A DNA stretch of 64,000 bases, taken from positions 121,590,124 to 121,654,123 of the forward strand of contig NC_083347.1 of the NCBI RefSeq assembly GCF_019175385.1. The letters run 5' to 3'. The position numbers were made by a program, and so were the translations under genes. A model generated the notes under the pieces. That model did not search any database, had not been told where the DNA came from, and was given only the letters and a program-made list of their open reading frames with translations. Source of the stretch: Lycium barbarum (Eukaryota; Streptophyta; Magnoliopsida; Solanales; Solanaceae). Shown here piece by piece: positions 49,641 through 62,000 of this stretch (position 1 is its first letter; each line of letters begins with the position of its first letter).

Positions 49641-49929
49641 ATACTAAATTGATAAGGTGACTATTGACAAATGATTTTATCAAGTAGCAGTAAGTGTTTT
49701 CTTGGGAATATTTCACGTCCATACCTAACACACAAGCATATGCGGAAAGGAAAAAAATTCCTGAGAAGAAAGATATGTGGATTTTAATATTTTCTTACTG
49801 CTTTGAGAGTAATAGCTAAGTAACAGACCAACTTCTATAGTAATTCAAAGTTCCTTTAAGTGTTTGGTCTTCTAGCTAGAGAGACATGAGCATGCATAGA
49901 TCAATAGAGTCTATTTATTCTTGTTAATA
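49641..49929. other. Flank after the LRR pseudogene
   Basis: No coding text. It may be intron sequence of the lost 3' half of the receptor gene, since it follows a donor-like GTACGT, but this cannot be shown. Confidence 0.3.
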
Positions 49930-50176
49930 CTCCCTCAGTTTCATAATAAGTGGTGTTTTTAGCTTATGCAGACCCCTTAAGAAATTGCTCACTCCTAAAA
50001 AAGTAGGAGTGTTTTTACTAACTTATCCCTAATGCGATTTTACCTCTTTTCTAGAAAGCTATTTGAGGGAAATTTTGGAAGAATAAGGTCAATATCTTCT
50101 TGAAATCCTAAAGCACAATTTATTTCGAAACAAATTAAAAAGCCTAAAACAACATTTATTTTTTAAACGGAGGGAG
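49930..50176. mobile_element. Stowaway-like MITE
   Basis: 247 bp, ends CTCCCTCAGTTTCATAATAA and ACGGAGGGAG, flanked by TA on both sides (49928-49929, 50177-50178), the target preference of Tc1/mariner elements. Confidence 0.85.
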
Positions 50177-50412
50177 TATCCATCTGGGTTCTTTGCCAAC
50201 TGTGGTCTCGGCACGTATAGCCAACTGCGGCAATTTTTTTTAGGCAATTAATACCATGAGAACAATAACAGTTAATAACATTCAAGACTACCAATTGTCT
50301 TTTAGTATTCAAGACAAGATACGATAAGAAGATGGCTGATGAAAGTAAAGCTTTACAACTAAATATAAAATAGAATTAAAATTTTATGAATATTAATTAG
50401 GAGTAGAGGGAG

Positions 50413-51040
50413 TAGGGGTGGGCATGGTATGGCAGATACCGATTACTATATCGAAACGGAAATTTTTTATACCGCGATTTCGATATTATGGTATTTGGTA
50501 CGGTATTTAGTATGCATTTTTAAAAATTTTGGTATTCGATATGGTATTTGGTATTCATAAAGAAAATACCGAAATACCGAATATCATACCGAAGTATATA
50601 ATTACATATACAATTCATATATCTTAGTTTTATAATACTAACAAATATATAAACTAGTATTATTAGAAAACTAATTGTTTAAACGTTAGAACTTTGACTA
50701 CTCTATCTTGATTTAAATGCTTTTTTTCTTGTGTAATTGATTTACGAAGGGGATTGTTTGTACTTTCTTTTGAATATTTTTATGTGTAAGGTGCTTAGTA
50801 CATAATAATTGAGACGTTTCTTATGTAGCGGAAATCATAATTCTCCCTGATATGAGTATATGTAAATCGAAGTCACACAAATATGGTACCGATTTACCGT
50901 ATCATTAAATACCGAAATAAAACTTTAAAATACCGAACCATACCGAATTAATTTGGTACGGTAATGATATAGTATTTTTAGAAATCGAAAATCGAAATTA
51001 CTGTATCGAAATTTCAAATACCGTACCATGCCCACCCCCA
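50413..51040. mobile_element. hAT-type MITE (GGGGTGGGCATGGTA)
   Basis: 628 bp with ends TAGGGGTGGGCATGGTATGG and CCGTACCATGCCCACCCCCA. Flanks AGAGGGAG (50405-50412) and AGAGGAAG (51041-51048) form an 8-bp target duplication with one mismatch. The inside is made of ATACCGAAAT-type words near both ends. No transposase. Confidence 0.85.
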
Positions 51041-51122
51041 AGAGGAAGAGACAGTGCAAAACTACTACTAGTCTCTATTAACTTCGATGATGAAAAAAAC
51101 AAACATATCTATGGGTAACTAA

Positions 51123-51386
51123 GAGCCCGTTTGGATTGGCTTACAGCTTAAAGCTGTTTGCAGCTTATAAGCTGAAAAAAATAAGTTGGGGTAGTCCAAC
51201 TTATTTTTTTTTGGCTTATAAGCTGTTTTCAGCTTATAAGCTGCTTTAGATAAACTAAATCAAATGGGTCCAATTATTTTTTTGAGCTTATTTTAAGCAT
51301 AAAATGACTTTAAGCTGGCCAGCCAAACACTCAAAAAAGCTGAAAACAGCTTATAAGCTAACTTATAAGCCAATCCAAACGGGCTC
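51123..51386. mobile_element. Tourist-like MITE (PIF/Harbinger)
   Basis: 264 bp, ends GAGCCCGTTTGGATTGGCTT / AAGCCAATCCAAACGGGCTC are perfect inverted copies, flanked by TAA (51120-51122, 51387-51389). Better conserved than the relative at 16902-17125, so probably a younger insertion. Confidence 0.92.
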
Positions 51387-51389
51387 TAA

Positions 51390-52534
51390 GTTATTAAATG
51401 AGGGATAAGTCAAACGTGTTGAATATTAACTATAGGTGTACTAGGGTGAGGCGAATCCCAATACCTTTGTTAGCTAATAGCGTCGAGTTCAGGTACTGTA
51501 CTGGAAAAACTGACTAATCCAAGATAGAGAAGCAAGAATCACTTCCCCCTATCACAACGAGGCTGAAAGAAAAAGAATTTCCCATGGCCTTATTCATAAA
51601 AAAAAAAAAAAAAAATCTAATGGATTACAAGTTCAATCTATCCTGTTCAGCAGAAAGATGGATATCAAGAAGTTTGACCCGCTTTATTTATTTTTTGTTT
51701 CCCTTATTTGATTTGCATTTTCTTTGAGAACTTAGATTCAAATTTAATGTGTTTCACAATAAAAAAAAATTAGGTGGTCATTTAGATTTTGGGTCTACGA
51801 TGAATAGGTTCAAGAGATGAGAAAATTAAACCTACCAAGATGAAAACCAAAGATGAGTTTTGTAGGTGGACTTAATTTTCTCCCATGAACTATTTGTGTC
51901 AATATTAGAGTGTAAGTGATTACGAAGTTGATCAACGACCGCTGGTTTAAATCGGATCTCTATTTCGATACAAAAAGGTTTACTATGATCAGTGCATAAG
52001 CTTAGTTAAACACTCTCATGTCTTGAACTTATCAATGTTTACCAGTCAGAGCGTCTACTATTTGTTTTTGTTTGAAAAATCGTGAATATGTATATTCGTA
52101 TTTCCATATTGATTTCCAAATGTTATGACTTTCCAATTGTACAGAAACAAAATTGGCATTCAATTCTATTTTAATTTGTCTAACCCTTTGGTCCAAGGTG
52201 TATTTAATTCTACATTTTGTGTAAGACAATTTGCTCCTCTAAAACAAGATAAGTGCCAGCCAAAAATGAATCAACTAGGATATTTTGAACACTTCCCACC
52301 AAGTCTACTCTGCTGGTATGGATAAGGTCCAACTTATATATAACTGACTCTGTTTTTTGGAAGCTTCTTTTTTGCTTAGAGAGTATACCTTTTTGGAAGC
52401 TTATTTTTCGCTTAGAGAGTATACCTCTCAATGTACAGTCATTTTACGTAGCTATTAGGACAATTGTAAAGTTTATGCAGAGGATGTTATAACTCTGCTA
52501 CTGTACATCTTTTGGTTGTGAAATAAAGAAAGGC
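51390..52534. other. Gene-free stretch
   Basis: No gene or element recognised. A direct repeat of about 37 bp (GGAAGCTTCTTTTTTGCTTA / GGAAGCTTATTTTTCGCTTA with AGAGAGTATACCT) lies at about 52359-52430. Confidence 0.4.
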
Positions 52535-53116
52535 GCCTCCTACCGGCGTAAATTATATATAAAAAAAAATATTATGTACTGTAAAGTATTTTCCTATGTA
52601 ACCCAAAAAAAAAAAAAACAATCCAGGTGAGCTAGCCTGGTTTTTGTTTTTGTTAAAGCCTAAAGGAAGTTAGAACTTTTAGTTAATTTTAATTTTTAGT
52701 CCTTGTGATTTTTGATTAATTATATTTAACTTCAAATATTTTATATGTACACTTTTGATCTCTCTTACTTTGAATCTTCAAAAACTTAACGAATTAACGT
52801 ACCAAGTCATTCCATTGTCGATGTGTTATGTTAAGTTTTTACTATCACTCCACATATTAGGTAATATAATTCTCAACCTAGTGTATATATCACATAATTT
52901 TTACATAAAAAGACCACACAGTTTAATTATTTAAAGATTAAATAAACATAGCAATATGATATAAGGACCAAACTCAAACTTCATTAATAATAGAGGGACC
53001 AAAAGTACAATTATTCCATACTCTAAACATCACATATTATCTACATAACGAGATTAAAAAATTAATTCATTGAAAGTTAAATGTATTAGTCAAATATTAT
53101 AAGAATTACCAACATG

Positions 53117-53310
53117 ATTTGTGGTGGAGTGATAACTAATAAGTATTTTTTCATCTTTAATCAGAGGTCTCGGATTCGGGTTTCCCTGAGTACAAAGTCG
53201 CATTTTGTCAGGGAGCGTCTTACCACTAATGTGGACTTCTCAGCGCGAATCCAGATTTAGTCGGGCTCCAATGCAGATACCGGACATCAAGTGGAAAATA
53301 AAAAAAATAT
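53117..53310 (+). mobile_element. tRNA-derived SINE (copy A)
   Basis: A-box-like TGGTGGAGTGATAACTA, B-box-like GGTCTCGGATTCGGGTT, then a body with GGGAGCGTCTTACCACTAAT and AGTCGGGCTCCAATGC. From memory this is a common Solanaceae SINE type. Ends in an A-rich tail. Duplicated with its surroundings at 56527. Confidence 0.75.
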
Positions 53311-53626
53311 ATTATAAGAATCAAAACTGACTTAAATGTGGTTACCAGTCACCGCGTGGGAAACCAAAAAACTAATATTATAAGGATCAAATTAAAATTT
53401 ATCAATAATAGAAGGACCAAGAGTACAATTATCCTTTTCATTTCTTAAAGAAATTGATTAAACAGGCAAATTGGTAATTACCTAAAACTCCATGGGCCTA
53501 AATGAAAATCTAGAATGACTGAAAGAAAGAAAGAAAGACAGAGAGGAAGAAAAAAAACCCAGAGTTGTATTCACATGAGATACTAAAGATAGCATGACAA
53601 AGTATTCCTAAGAAGAACGGTAACAA

Positions 53627-53715
53627 CACAACAACAACAACAACAACAGCAACAACAACAAACCCAATTTAGTCTCACAAAGTGGAGTCTAGGGAGGGTA
53701 GAGTGTACACAGACC
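53627..53715 (-). mobile_element. SINE 3' end with TTG tail (Au-like), truncated
   Basis: On the plus strand (CAA)n, then ACCCAATTTAGTCTCACAAA and GGAGGGTAGAGTGTACACAG; on the minus strand this is a SINE 3' end with a (TTG)n tail. Present only in unit 1 of the array, so it inserted after the array formed or was lost from no other unit. Confidence 0.7.
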
Positions 53716-56526
53716 TTAGTGGATAAACGAAACAATACTCAACTTCCTACTAGTCCTACCCTAATTTGTAGCCTCCGTAGCTTCCTAAAACTCCAGGGGC
53801 CTAAATGAACATCTAAAAAGACAGAAAGAAAAAAAGACAGACAAGAAGAAGAAAAAACCACTAAAGAAAAGAGTTGGGATTCATATAAGATACCAAAGAT
53901 AGCATGACAAAGCATCTCAAGAAGAGCGGTAACGATAACAATTAACATTATTATCCAACTATAAGGAACGATAGATAATAACAGAAATCGAAGACAAGAA
54001 ACGTAAAATTAATACTACGACTAGTAGTACAAAAGGATAAATGAGACAATACTCAATTATCTACTAGCTCTATCCTAATTCGTGCCCTCCGTAGCTTCCC
54101 AAAACTTCAGGGGCCTAAATGAATATCTAAGGAGACAGACAGAAAGAAAAAAGATAGAGAGGAAGAAGAAAAAACCACTAAAGAAAAGAGTTGTATTCAG
54201 ATAAGATACTAGAGATAGCATGACAAAGCATTCTTAAGAAAAACGGTAACTACAACAAAATAATATTATTATTGAATTATAAGGAACAATAGATAATAAT
54301 AGAAATCGAAGACAAGAAATGATAGAATTAATATTACGACTACTAGTATGGAAGGATAAACAAGACAACACTCAACAACCTACTAGTTATATCCTAATTC
54401 GTATCCTCCGTAGCTTTTTAAAACTTTAGGGGCCTAAATGAACATCTAAGAAGACAGAAAGGAAGAAAGACAGAAAGGAAGAAAGACAGAGAGGAAGAAG
54501 AAAAATCACTAAAGAAAGAGTTGTATTCACATGAGATACTAAAGCCAGCATGACAAAGCATTTTTCAAGAAGAACGGTAACTACAACAAAATAACATTAT
54601 TATCGAACTATAAGTAACGATAGATAATAACAGAAATCGAAGACAAAAAATGATAGAATTAATACTATTACTACTAGTATAAAAGAATAAACAAGACAAT
54701 ACTCAACTACCTACTAGCCTTACCATAATTCGTGTCCTCTGTAGCTTCCGAAAACTCCAGGGGCCTAAATGAACATCTAAAAAGACAGAAAGGAAGAAAG
54801 ACTGAGAGGAAAAAGAAAAAACCACCGAAGAAAAGAGTTGTATTGACATGAGATATACTAAAGATAGCATGACAAAGCATTCTTAAAAAGAAGGGTAACT
54901 ACAACAAAATAATATTATTATCAAATTATAAGGAACAAAATAGATAATAACAGAAATTGAAGACAAAAAACGATAGACTTAATATTACGACCACTACCAT
55001 AAAAGGATAAACTAGACAATACTCAATTACTTACTAGCTTTACCATAATTCGTGTCCTCTGTAACTTTCTAAAACTTCAGGGGCCTAAATGAACATCTGA
55101 AAAGACAGAAAGAAAAAAAGGACAGAGAGGAAGAAGAAAAAACCACTAAAGAAAAGAGTTGTATTCACGTAAGATACAAAAGATAACATGACAAAGCATT
55201 CCTAAGAAGAACGGTAACTACAACAAAATAACATTATTATCAAACTATAAGAAACAAAATAGATAATAACAAAAATCAAAGAAAAAAACGCTAGAATTAA
55301 TACTACGACTACGAGTATAAAAGGATAAATATGACAATACTCAACTACCTACTAGCTCTATCTTAATTCGTGTCCTCCGTAGCTTCCTAAAACTTCAGGG
55401 GCCTAAATGAACATCTGACAAGACATAAAGGAAGAAAGACACAGAGGAAGAAGAATAAACCACTAAAAAAGGTTGTATTGACATGAGATATACTAAAGAT
55501 AACATGACAAAGCAATCTTAAGAAGAATGGTAACTACAACAAAATATATCGAATTATAAGGAACAATAGATAACAACTAAAATCGAAGACAAGAATGATA
55601 GAATTAATATTACGACAACTAGCGAGATAACCCTCAACTACCTGCTAACCTTCTAACATAATTCGTGTCCTCTGTAGCTTCTTAAAACTTCTGGGGCCTA
55701 AATGAATATCTAAAAAGATAGAGAGGAATAAGAAAAACCACTAGAAGAAAAGAGCTGTATTATTATCGAATTACAAGGAACAATAGATAATAATGAAAAT
55801 CGAAAACAAGAAACAATATAATTAATACTACAATTATATTACTAGTATGGAAGGATAAACAGGACCACACTCAGCCACCTACTAGTTCTACCCTAATTCA
55901 TGTCCACTGTAACTTCTTAAAACTTTAGGGGCCTAAATGAACATCTAAAAAGACGACTCCTAACGGCGTAAATTATATATAAAAAAATATTATGTACTGT
56001 AAAGTATTTTCCTATGTAACCCAAAAAAAAATCCGGGTGAGCTAGCCTGGTTTTTATTTTTGTTAAAGCCTAAAGGAAGTTAGAACTTTAGTTAATTTTA
56101 ATTTTTAGTCCTTGTGATTTTTGATTAATTATATTTAACTTCAAATATTTTATATGTACACTTTTGATCTCTCTTACTTTGAATCTTCAAAAACTTAACG
56201 AATTAACGTACCAAGTCATTCTATTGTCGATGTGTTATGTTAAGTTTTTACTATTACTCCACATTTTAGGTAATATAATTTTCAACCTAGTGTATATATC
56301 ACATAATTTTACAAAAAAAACACAGAGTTTAATTATTTAAAGATTAGAGTAAACATAGCAAAATGATATAAGGACCAAACTCAAACTTCATTAATAATTG
56401 AGGGACCAAAAGTACAATTATTCTATACTCTAAATATCACATATTATCTACATAACGAGATTAAAAAAAAATTAATTCATTGAAAGTTAAATGTATTAGT
56501 CAAATATTATAAGAATTACCAATATG

Positions 56527-56716
56527 GTTTGCGGTGGAGTGATAACTATTAAGTACTCTTTCATCTTTAATCAGAGGTCTCGGATTCAGGTCTTCCTGAG
56601 TACAAAGTCGCGTTTGTTAGGGGGCATCTTACCGCTAATGTGGACTTCTTAGCTCGAATCTAGATTCAGTCGGGCTCCAATGCAGGTACTGGACATCGAG
56701 TGAAAAAATAAAAAAA
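56527..56716 (+). mobile_element. tRNA-derived SINE (copy B)
   Basis: Same SINE as at 53117-53310, with matching flanks for several hundred bases on both sides, so it is a duplicate of the region and not a second insertion. Confidence 0.75.
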
Positions 56717-58206
56717 ATATTATAAGGATAAAAAATGACTCAAATTTGGGTACCAGTCACCTTGTGGGAAACCAAAAAAATAATATTATAAGGATCAAAA
56801 CTGACTCCAATGTGGGTATCAGTCACTGCGTGGGAAACCAAAAAAATAATATTATAAGGATCAAATTAAAATTTATCTATAATGGAGGGACCAAGAGTGC
56901 AATCACTAAAGAAAGAGTTGTATTCACATGAGATACTAAAGATAGCGTGACAAAGCATTTTTCAAGAAGAACGGTAACTACAACAAAATAACATTATTAT
57001 CAAAGTTTAAGTAACGATAGATAATAACAGAAATCGAAGACAAAAAACGATAGAATTAGTACTAAGACTACAAGTATGAAAGAATAAATGAGACAATACT
57101 CAACTACCTACTAGCTTTACCATAATTCGTGACCTCCGTAGCTTTTGAAAACTCCAGGGGCCTAAATGAACATCTAAAAAGATAGAAGGGAAGAAAGACA
57201 GAGAGGAAGAAGAAAAAACCACTAAAGAAAAGAGTTGTATTGACATGAGATATACTAAAGATAGCATGACAAAGCATTCTTAAGAAGAACGGTAACTACA
57301 ACAAAATAATATTATTATCAAATTATAAGGAACAAAATAGATAATAACAGAAATCGAAGACAAAAAACGATAGACTTAATATTTACGACTACTAGCATAA
57401 AAGGATAAACGAGACAATACTCAACCACCTACTAGCTTTACCATAATTCGTGTCCTCCGTAACTTCTTAAACCTTCAGGGGCCTAAATGAACATCTAAAA
57501 AGACAGAAAGAAAAAAAGGGACAGAGAGGAAGAAGAAAAACCACTAAAGAAAAGAGTTATATTCACATGAGATAAAAAAGATAACATGACAAAGCATTCT
57601 TAAGAAGAACAGTAATTACAACAAAATAACATTATTATCAAACTATAAGGAACAAAATAGATAATAACATAAATTGAAGAAAAAAATGCTAGAATTAATA
57701 CTACGACTACTAGTATAAAAGGATAAATCAGACAATACTCAACTACCTACTAGCTCTATATTAATTCGTGTCCTCCCTTGCTTCCTAAAACTTCAGGGGC
57801 CTAAATGAACATCTAAAAAGACCAAAAGGAAGAAGAAAAAATCACTAAAGAAAAAAGTTGTATTGACATGAGATATACTAAAGATAACATGACAAACCAA
57901 TCTTAAGAAGAACGGTAACTATAGTAAAATATATTGAATTATAAGGAACAATAGATAACAACTGAAATCGAAGACAAGAAATGATAGAATTACTATTACG
58001 ACAACTAGCGAGACAACACTTAACTACCTGCTAACCTTCTAACATATTTCGTGTCCTCTGTAGCTTCCTAAAACTTCAAGGGCCTAAATGAATATCTATA
58101 AAAAAAAGGGGGAATAGAAAAAACCACTAGAAGAAAAGAGTTGTATTATTATCGAATTACAAGGAATAATAGATAATTACGGAAATCGAAAACAAGAAAC
58201 GATATA

Positions 58207-58423
58207 CTCCCTCTGTTGCAATTTATGTGAACCTATTTCTTTTTTAGTCCGTGTAAAAATGAATGACCTCTTACCTAATTTGGAAACAAATTCACTTTAT
58301 GAAGTGATTTACAGCCACACAAATATTCAAGACTTATTTTGAACCACAAGTTTTAAAAGTCTTCACTCTTTCTTAAATTTCGTGCCCAGTCAAATGGGTT
58401 CACGTAAATTGAAACAGAGGGAG
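58207..58423. mobile_element. Stowaway-like MITE inside array unit 13
   Basis: 217 bp, ends CTCCCTCTGTTGCAATTTAT / TAAATTGAAACAGAGGGAG with flanking TA (58205-58206, 58424-58425). The matching unit 8 of copy A has no insert, so the MITE arrived after the segmental duplication. Confidence 0.9.
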
Positions 58424-58899
58424 TAACTAATACTACAACTATATACTAGTATGGAAGGATAAACAAGACAATACTCAGCTTCCTACTACCTCTACCCTAA
58501 TTCATGTCCTTCGTATCTTCTTAAAACTTCAAGGGCCTAAATGAATATCTAAAAAGACAACGGAAAAAAGACAAAGAGGAAGAAGAAAAAACCACTAAAG
58601 AAAAGAGTTATATTCACAGGGGATACTAAAGATAACATGACAAACGAACATTAACTATAATAAAATAATATTATCATCGAATCACAAGGAACAATGGATA
58701 ATAACATAAATCAAAGACAAGAAACGATAGAATTAATACCTCGACTATTAGTATGGAAGTATAAACAATACAACACTTAACTACCTACTAGTTGTATCCT
58801 ATTTCGTGTCCTCCGTAGTTTCCTAAAACTTTAGGGGCCTAAATGAACATCTAAAAGACAGAAAAAACCAGTAAAGAAAAGAGCTGGATTTCACATGGG

Positions 58900-59075
58900 A
58901 TGCTGTTTTTAGCTCTTTTCTTTCTCTCTCTCTTAATTCAACCGACAATTATGAGCTTTGAATCATAAACTTAAATTATTAAACAATACACTGAATAAAT
59001 TAATTCTTCTTTCTTCTTTCCCTTTTTTTTTTCCTTAGAATTTTTTTTCTTTTTTCATTTGGAGCTTGGGAAATT
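58900..59075 (+). promoter_or_regulatory. Presumed promoter/5' leader of the BIN2-like kinase
   Basis: Between the end of the tandem array and the start codon lie CTCTTTTCTTTCTCTCTCTC (about 58913-58932) and a T/C-rich leader up to ATG 59076. Pyrimidine-rich leaders are common in plants. No clear TATA box. An intron right after codon 5 may contribute to expression. The proximal promoter must overlap the array. Confidence 0.4.
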
Positions 59076-62000
59076 ATGGCTGATGATAAGGTAAACCATT
59101 TTTGCTTTCTTGGAATTTTTTTTTTATGTATAAAAAGTGAATAACTTTACTTGTTAATTTGTTTTTCTTTAAATTTTTTGGAAAAAATTGGTGTGAATAT
59201 ATTTTGGTGGTTGTTTCTTGAATTTTAGATCAAATTTCACTACTAATCTGAGTTTAATTTGCTTTATTTTTTTAGTGAACCTATGTTTTTTTTTTTTTTA
59301 TGTACAAAAAGTTTATAACTTTACTTGTTAATTATTTTTTTTTTGGTGCTAGTTTCATTGTTTTGGAAAATTAATGGGAATTTATTTGGGTTGTTGTTTC
59401 TTGGATTCAGTACCATTTTGCTTTCTTGGTATTTTTTTTATGTACAAAAAGTTACATAATTTTATTTGTTAAACTGTTTTTTGGAAAATTTAGTTTGTTT
59501 GTTTCTTGGATTTTACTGATCTGAGTTTAAATACCATTTTGCTTTTTTTTTTTAATGTATAAAAAGTTCATAACTTTACTTGTTAAGTTATTTTCTTTAA
59601 TTTTTTGGAAAATTTAAGAGTGAATATATTTGGGTTGTTGTTTCTTGAATTCATAAGTCTACAATTTTTTTTTTTTTTTTTGGTATTGTATTCCAGATTC
59701 GCTTGATATTGAATTAAAAATTGAATCTTTATCTAGTATGAACTTGTTTTTCCCTGTCTATGGATCTCAAAATAGCAATTTTGGTGCTTGTGAAACTAAT
59801 TTTGCTTTCAGATATTGATCTTTTTGTCCTTCAAGATTGTCCATTTTGCTTATTTGGTAATCTTTTAGAAATTTAGCTAATGATAGTTGATCTGATCTTT
59901 AGTTAAGCCTTAAAGAATTTGTACCTAGTAAGTATTTGACCTGATCCGCAATTTCGCTAAGGTAGTGTAAATCATTTCTTGTTCAGATGCTTTAATATGG
60001 TTTATCTAAGTATATGTAGTTACAGAAATGTTTTTAATAGCAATTTTCAGATTTCTTCATATGTCATGCTTCAGAATTTGGGATTGTTTAAGTTTATGTG
60101 GCTTATGCTTCCCCAATGATACTTTTGTTCAGTTGTAGTGTCATTTGTTTTTAGTATGGTAATGTCGTATCAGGTTTTAGAAATAGCTCGTATGAGATTA
60201 GGAGTGGCAAACTGGCGGGTCAGATCGGATATGGGTGGGTCGAGAACGGGTTAAACAAAAACGGATAAAATATCCGACGCAGCCCATATTTAGCATGGAT
60301 AAAAATGGATTAACCGACGGATAATATGGATATCATTTCAGGAATATTTAGATGAAAAGTACAAGCTAAAAGCCAAAATAAGCGTAGATTCTCAAAAACC
60401 AAGAACTCATGAAAAATAACAAGCAGACAAATGGGTATTATATCCATATTTGATCCATTTTTTATAAGTCAGTTATCCAACTCATGTCTAATGGGTTGGA
60501 TTGGATGGTTACTTGTTTTTTCTTAACCATTTCGGCAGCCCTATCTGAGATCTACGTTTGATGTGGACTGTAGGAGATGTCTGCTCCTGTTATGGATGTG
60601 AATGGTGCAGTCACTGGCCATATAATTTCTACTACCATTGGAGGAAAAAATGGTGAGCCAAAGCAGGTAAGAATGTTGTCTTTGTCGATTCATGAACGTT
60701 CGTTATTGAGACGGTAGAGTAATGATTTCTTATTGAAAAATTGAAATTGTGTTTGGCTTCCCGAATAATTTGGTGCAGACAGTCAGTTACATGGCTGAAC
60801 GTGTCGTGGGGACTGGATCATTTGGAGTTGTTTTTCAGGCAAGTGAGCACAAATCTTTTTTGTTTCACTAATTAATACAACACTTATTAACTTGTGATTG
60901 GCTTGGTACTTGTCTCATGTAGGCAAAATGCCTGGAAAATGGGGAGACGGTTGCGATAAAGAAAGTTTTACAAGATCGTAGATACAAGAACCGTGAACTG
61001 CAGTTGATGCGCACTATGGATAACCCAAATGTTGTTTCTTTAAAGCATTGCTTCTATTCAACCACTAGTAAAAACGAGCTTTTTCTCAATTTAGTCATGG
61101 AATATGTACCGGAAACTATGTACCGGATGTTGAAGCACTACAGCAATGCAAACCAAAGAATGCCACTCATCTATGTCAAGCTTTGCACATATCAAGTAAG
61201 TGACATACTTTCTTGAGGAGAAAATGACAGAAATGGTCCCTTATGTTTGAGGGCAGGTTCAGAATAGTCTTAAGTATGCACTTAATCATTTTTTGGTCCT
61301 TTAAGTTTGTCAAAAGTTAACACTTGTAGTCTCCGTAAAATATCAGTGGGAGAAAAAGGAAATTAGCGGGAACTTATTTTTAGAGGTACAAATTTGTAGT
61401 TTTTGCTATTTTTAATTTTGTATCTAGAGTTTGGTGCAGCTATTTGAGGTGTAGTTTCTGCTAATTCTTTCTTATATCAATTTACTGTCTATTGTAGTTT
61501 TTTGTATTGCATATTTTAGATTTTGATGGGACTTGCTTGGTGTTTGTAGTTAAGTCTTTCTTTTTTTTTTTCACTGTGTCCGTCAAATATGGCAGACAGT
61601 TTGGCAAAATATTTTACCGAGACTAGAAGAGTCCTATAGTTTACAACTCTTCTTTATATAGTAATTTGACCTATTCCTCTGCATCCCCCCATTAGTTTAC
61701 TAAACAGATCCAAATGAAAAGGATCGAACTACCTACTCATTAATAGGAGGTGAATCATAGAACACCAAAAGCTGTGGTATATTATGGGACAAACTTAAAG
61801 GACCAAAACTGTTAAGTGCATACTTAAGGAACTATTTAGAACCTACCTTCAAACTTAAGGGACCATTTTTGTCATTTTCTCCTTTCTTGAGCAGGACTTC
61901 TAGTCTTGAGCTATATTAAGAGTGATGTTTTTCAGGTATTTAGGGGGCTGGCGTATATGCACACGGTTGCTGGCGTTTGCCACAGAGATTTGAAACCTCA

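Larger units (their letters stand above)
52535..55953. repeat. Segmental duplication, copy A
   Basis: Starts at about CTACCGGCGTAAATTATATA, includes 0.9 kb of unique text with a SINE, then array units 1-9. Copy B starts with the same text at about 55960. Interval lengths of the later units match between copies (320/317/296/234 in A, 320/319/283/234 in B after removing a MITE), so the copies share one history. Confidence 0.8.
55954..58560. repeat. Segmental duplication, copy B, with internal deletion
   Basis: Repeats 0.9 kb from the start of copy A (with the SINE), then jumps at about 56902 into the middle of a unit whose private text CATTTTTCAAGAAGAACGG matches unit 4 of copy A (about 54560). 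Units 1-3 and part of 4, about 1.1 kb, are thus missing. Later units follow copy A in order. A 65-bp piece near 56740-56860 (GTGGGAAACCAAAAAAATAA) is additionally doubled. Confidence 0.78.
53494..58900. repeat. Tandem array of a ~315-bp unit, 15 anchors
   Basis: The anchor GGGCCTAAATGA occurs at 53494, 53797, 54111, 54430, 54761, 55081, 55398, 55694, 55928, 57158, 57478, 57797, 58080, 58533 and 58835. Normal spacing is 296-331 bp. Exceptions: 234 (unit 8), 283 (unit 12) and 234 net of a MITE (unit 13). The unit includes GACAGAGAGGAAGAAGAAAA, CATGACAAAGCATTCTTAAG, AACGGTAACTACAACAAAAT and CTACCTACTAGC. It is interrupted at 55953-56900 by the start of duplication copy B. Copies differ at many sites but stay alignable. 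No unit carries a long open frame. The last unit ends about 160 bp before the kinase start codon. Confidence 0.92.

Noticed and set aside
52535..58900. Tandem array as clustered short genes
   Set aside because: No unit keeps an open frame over 70 codons and unit differences are not codon-like.
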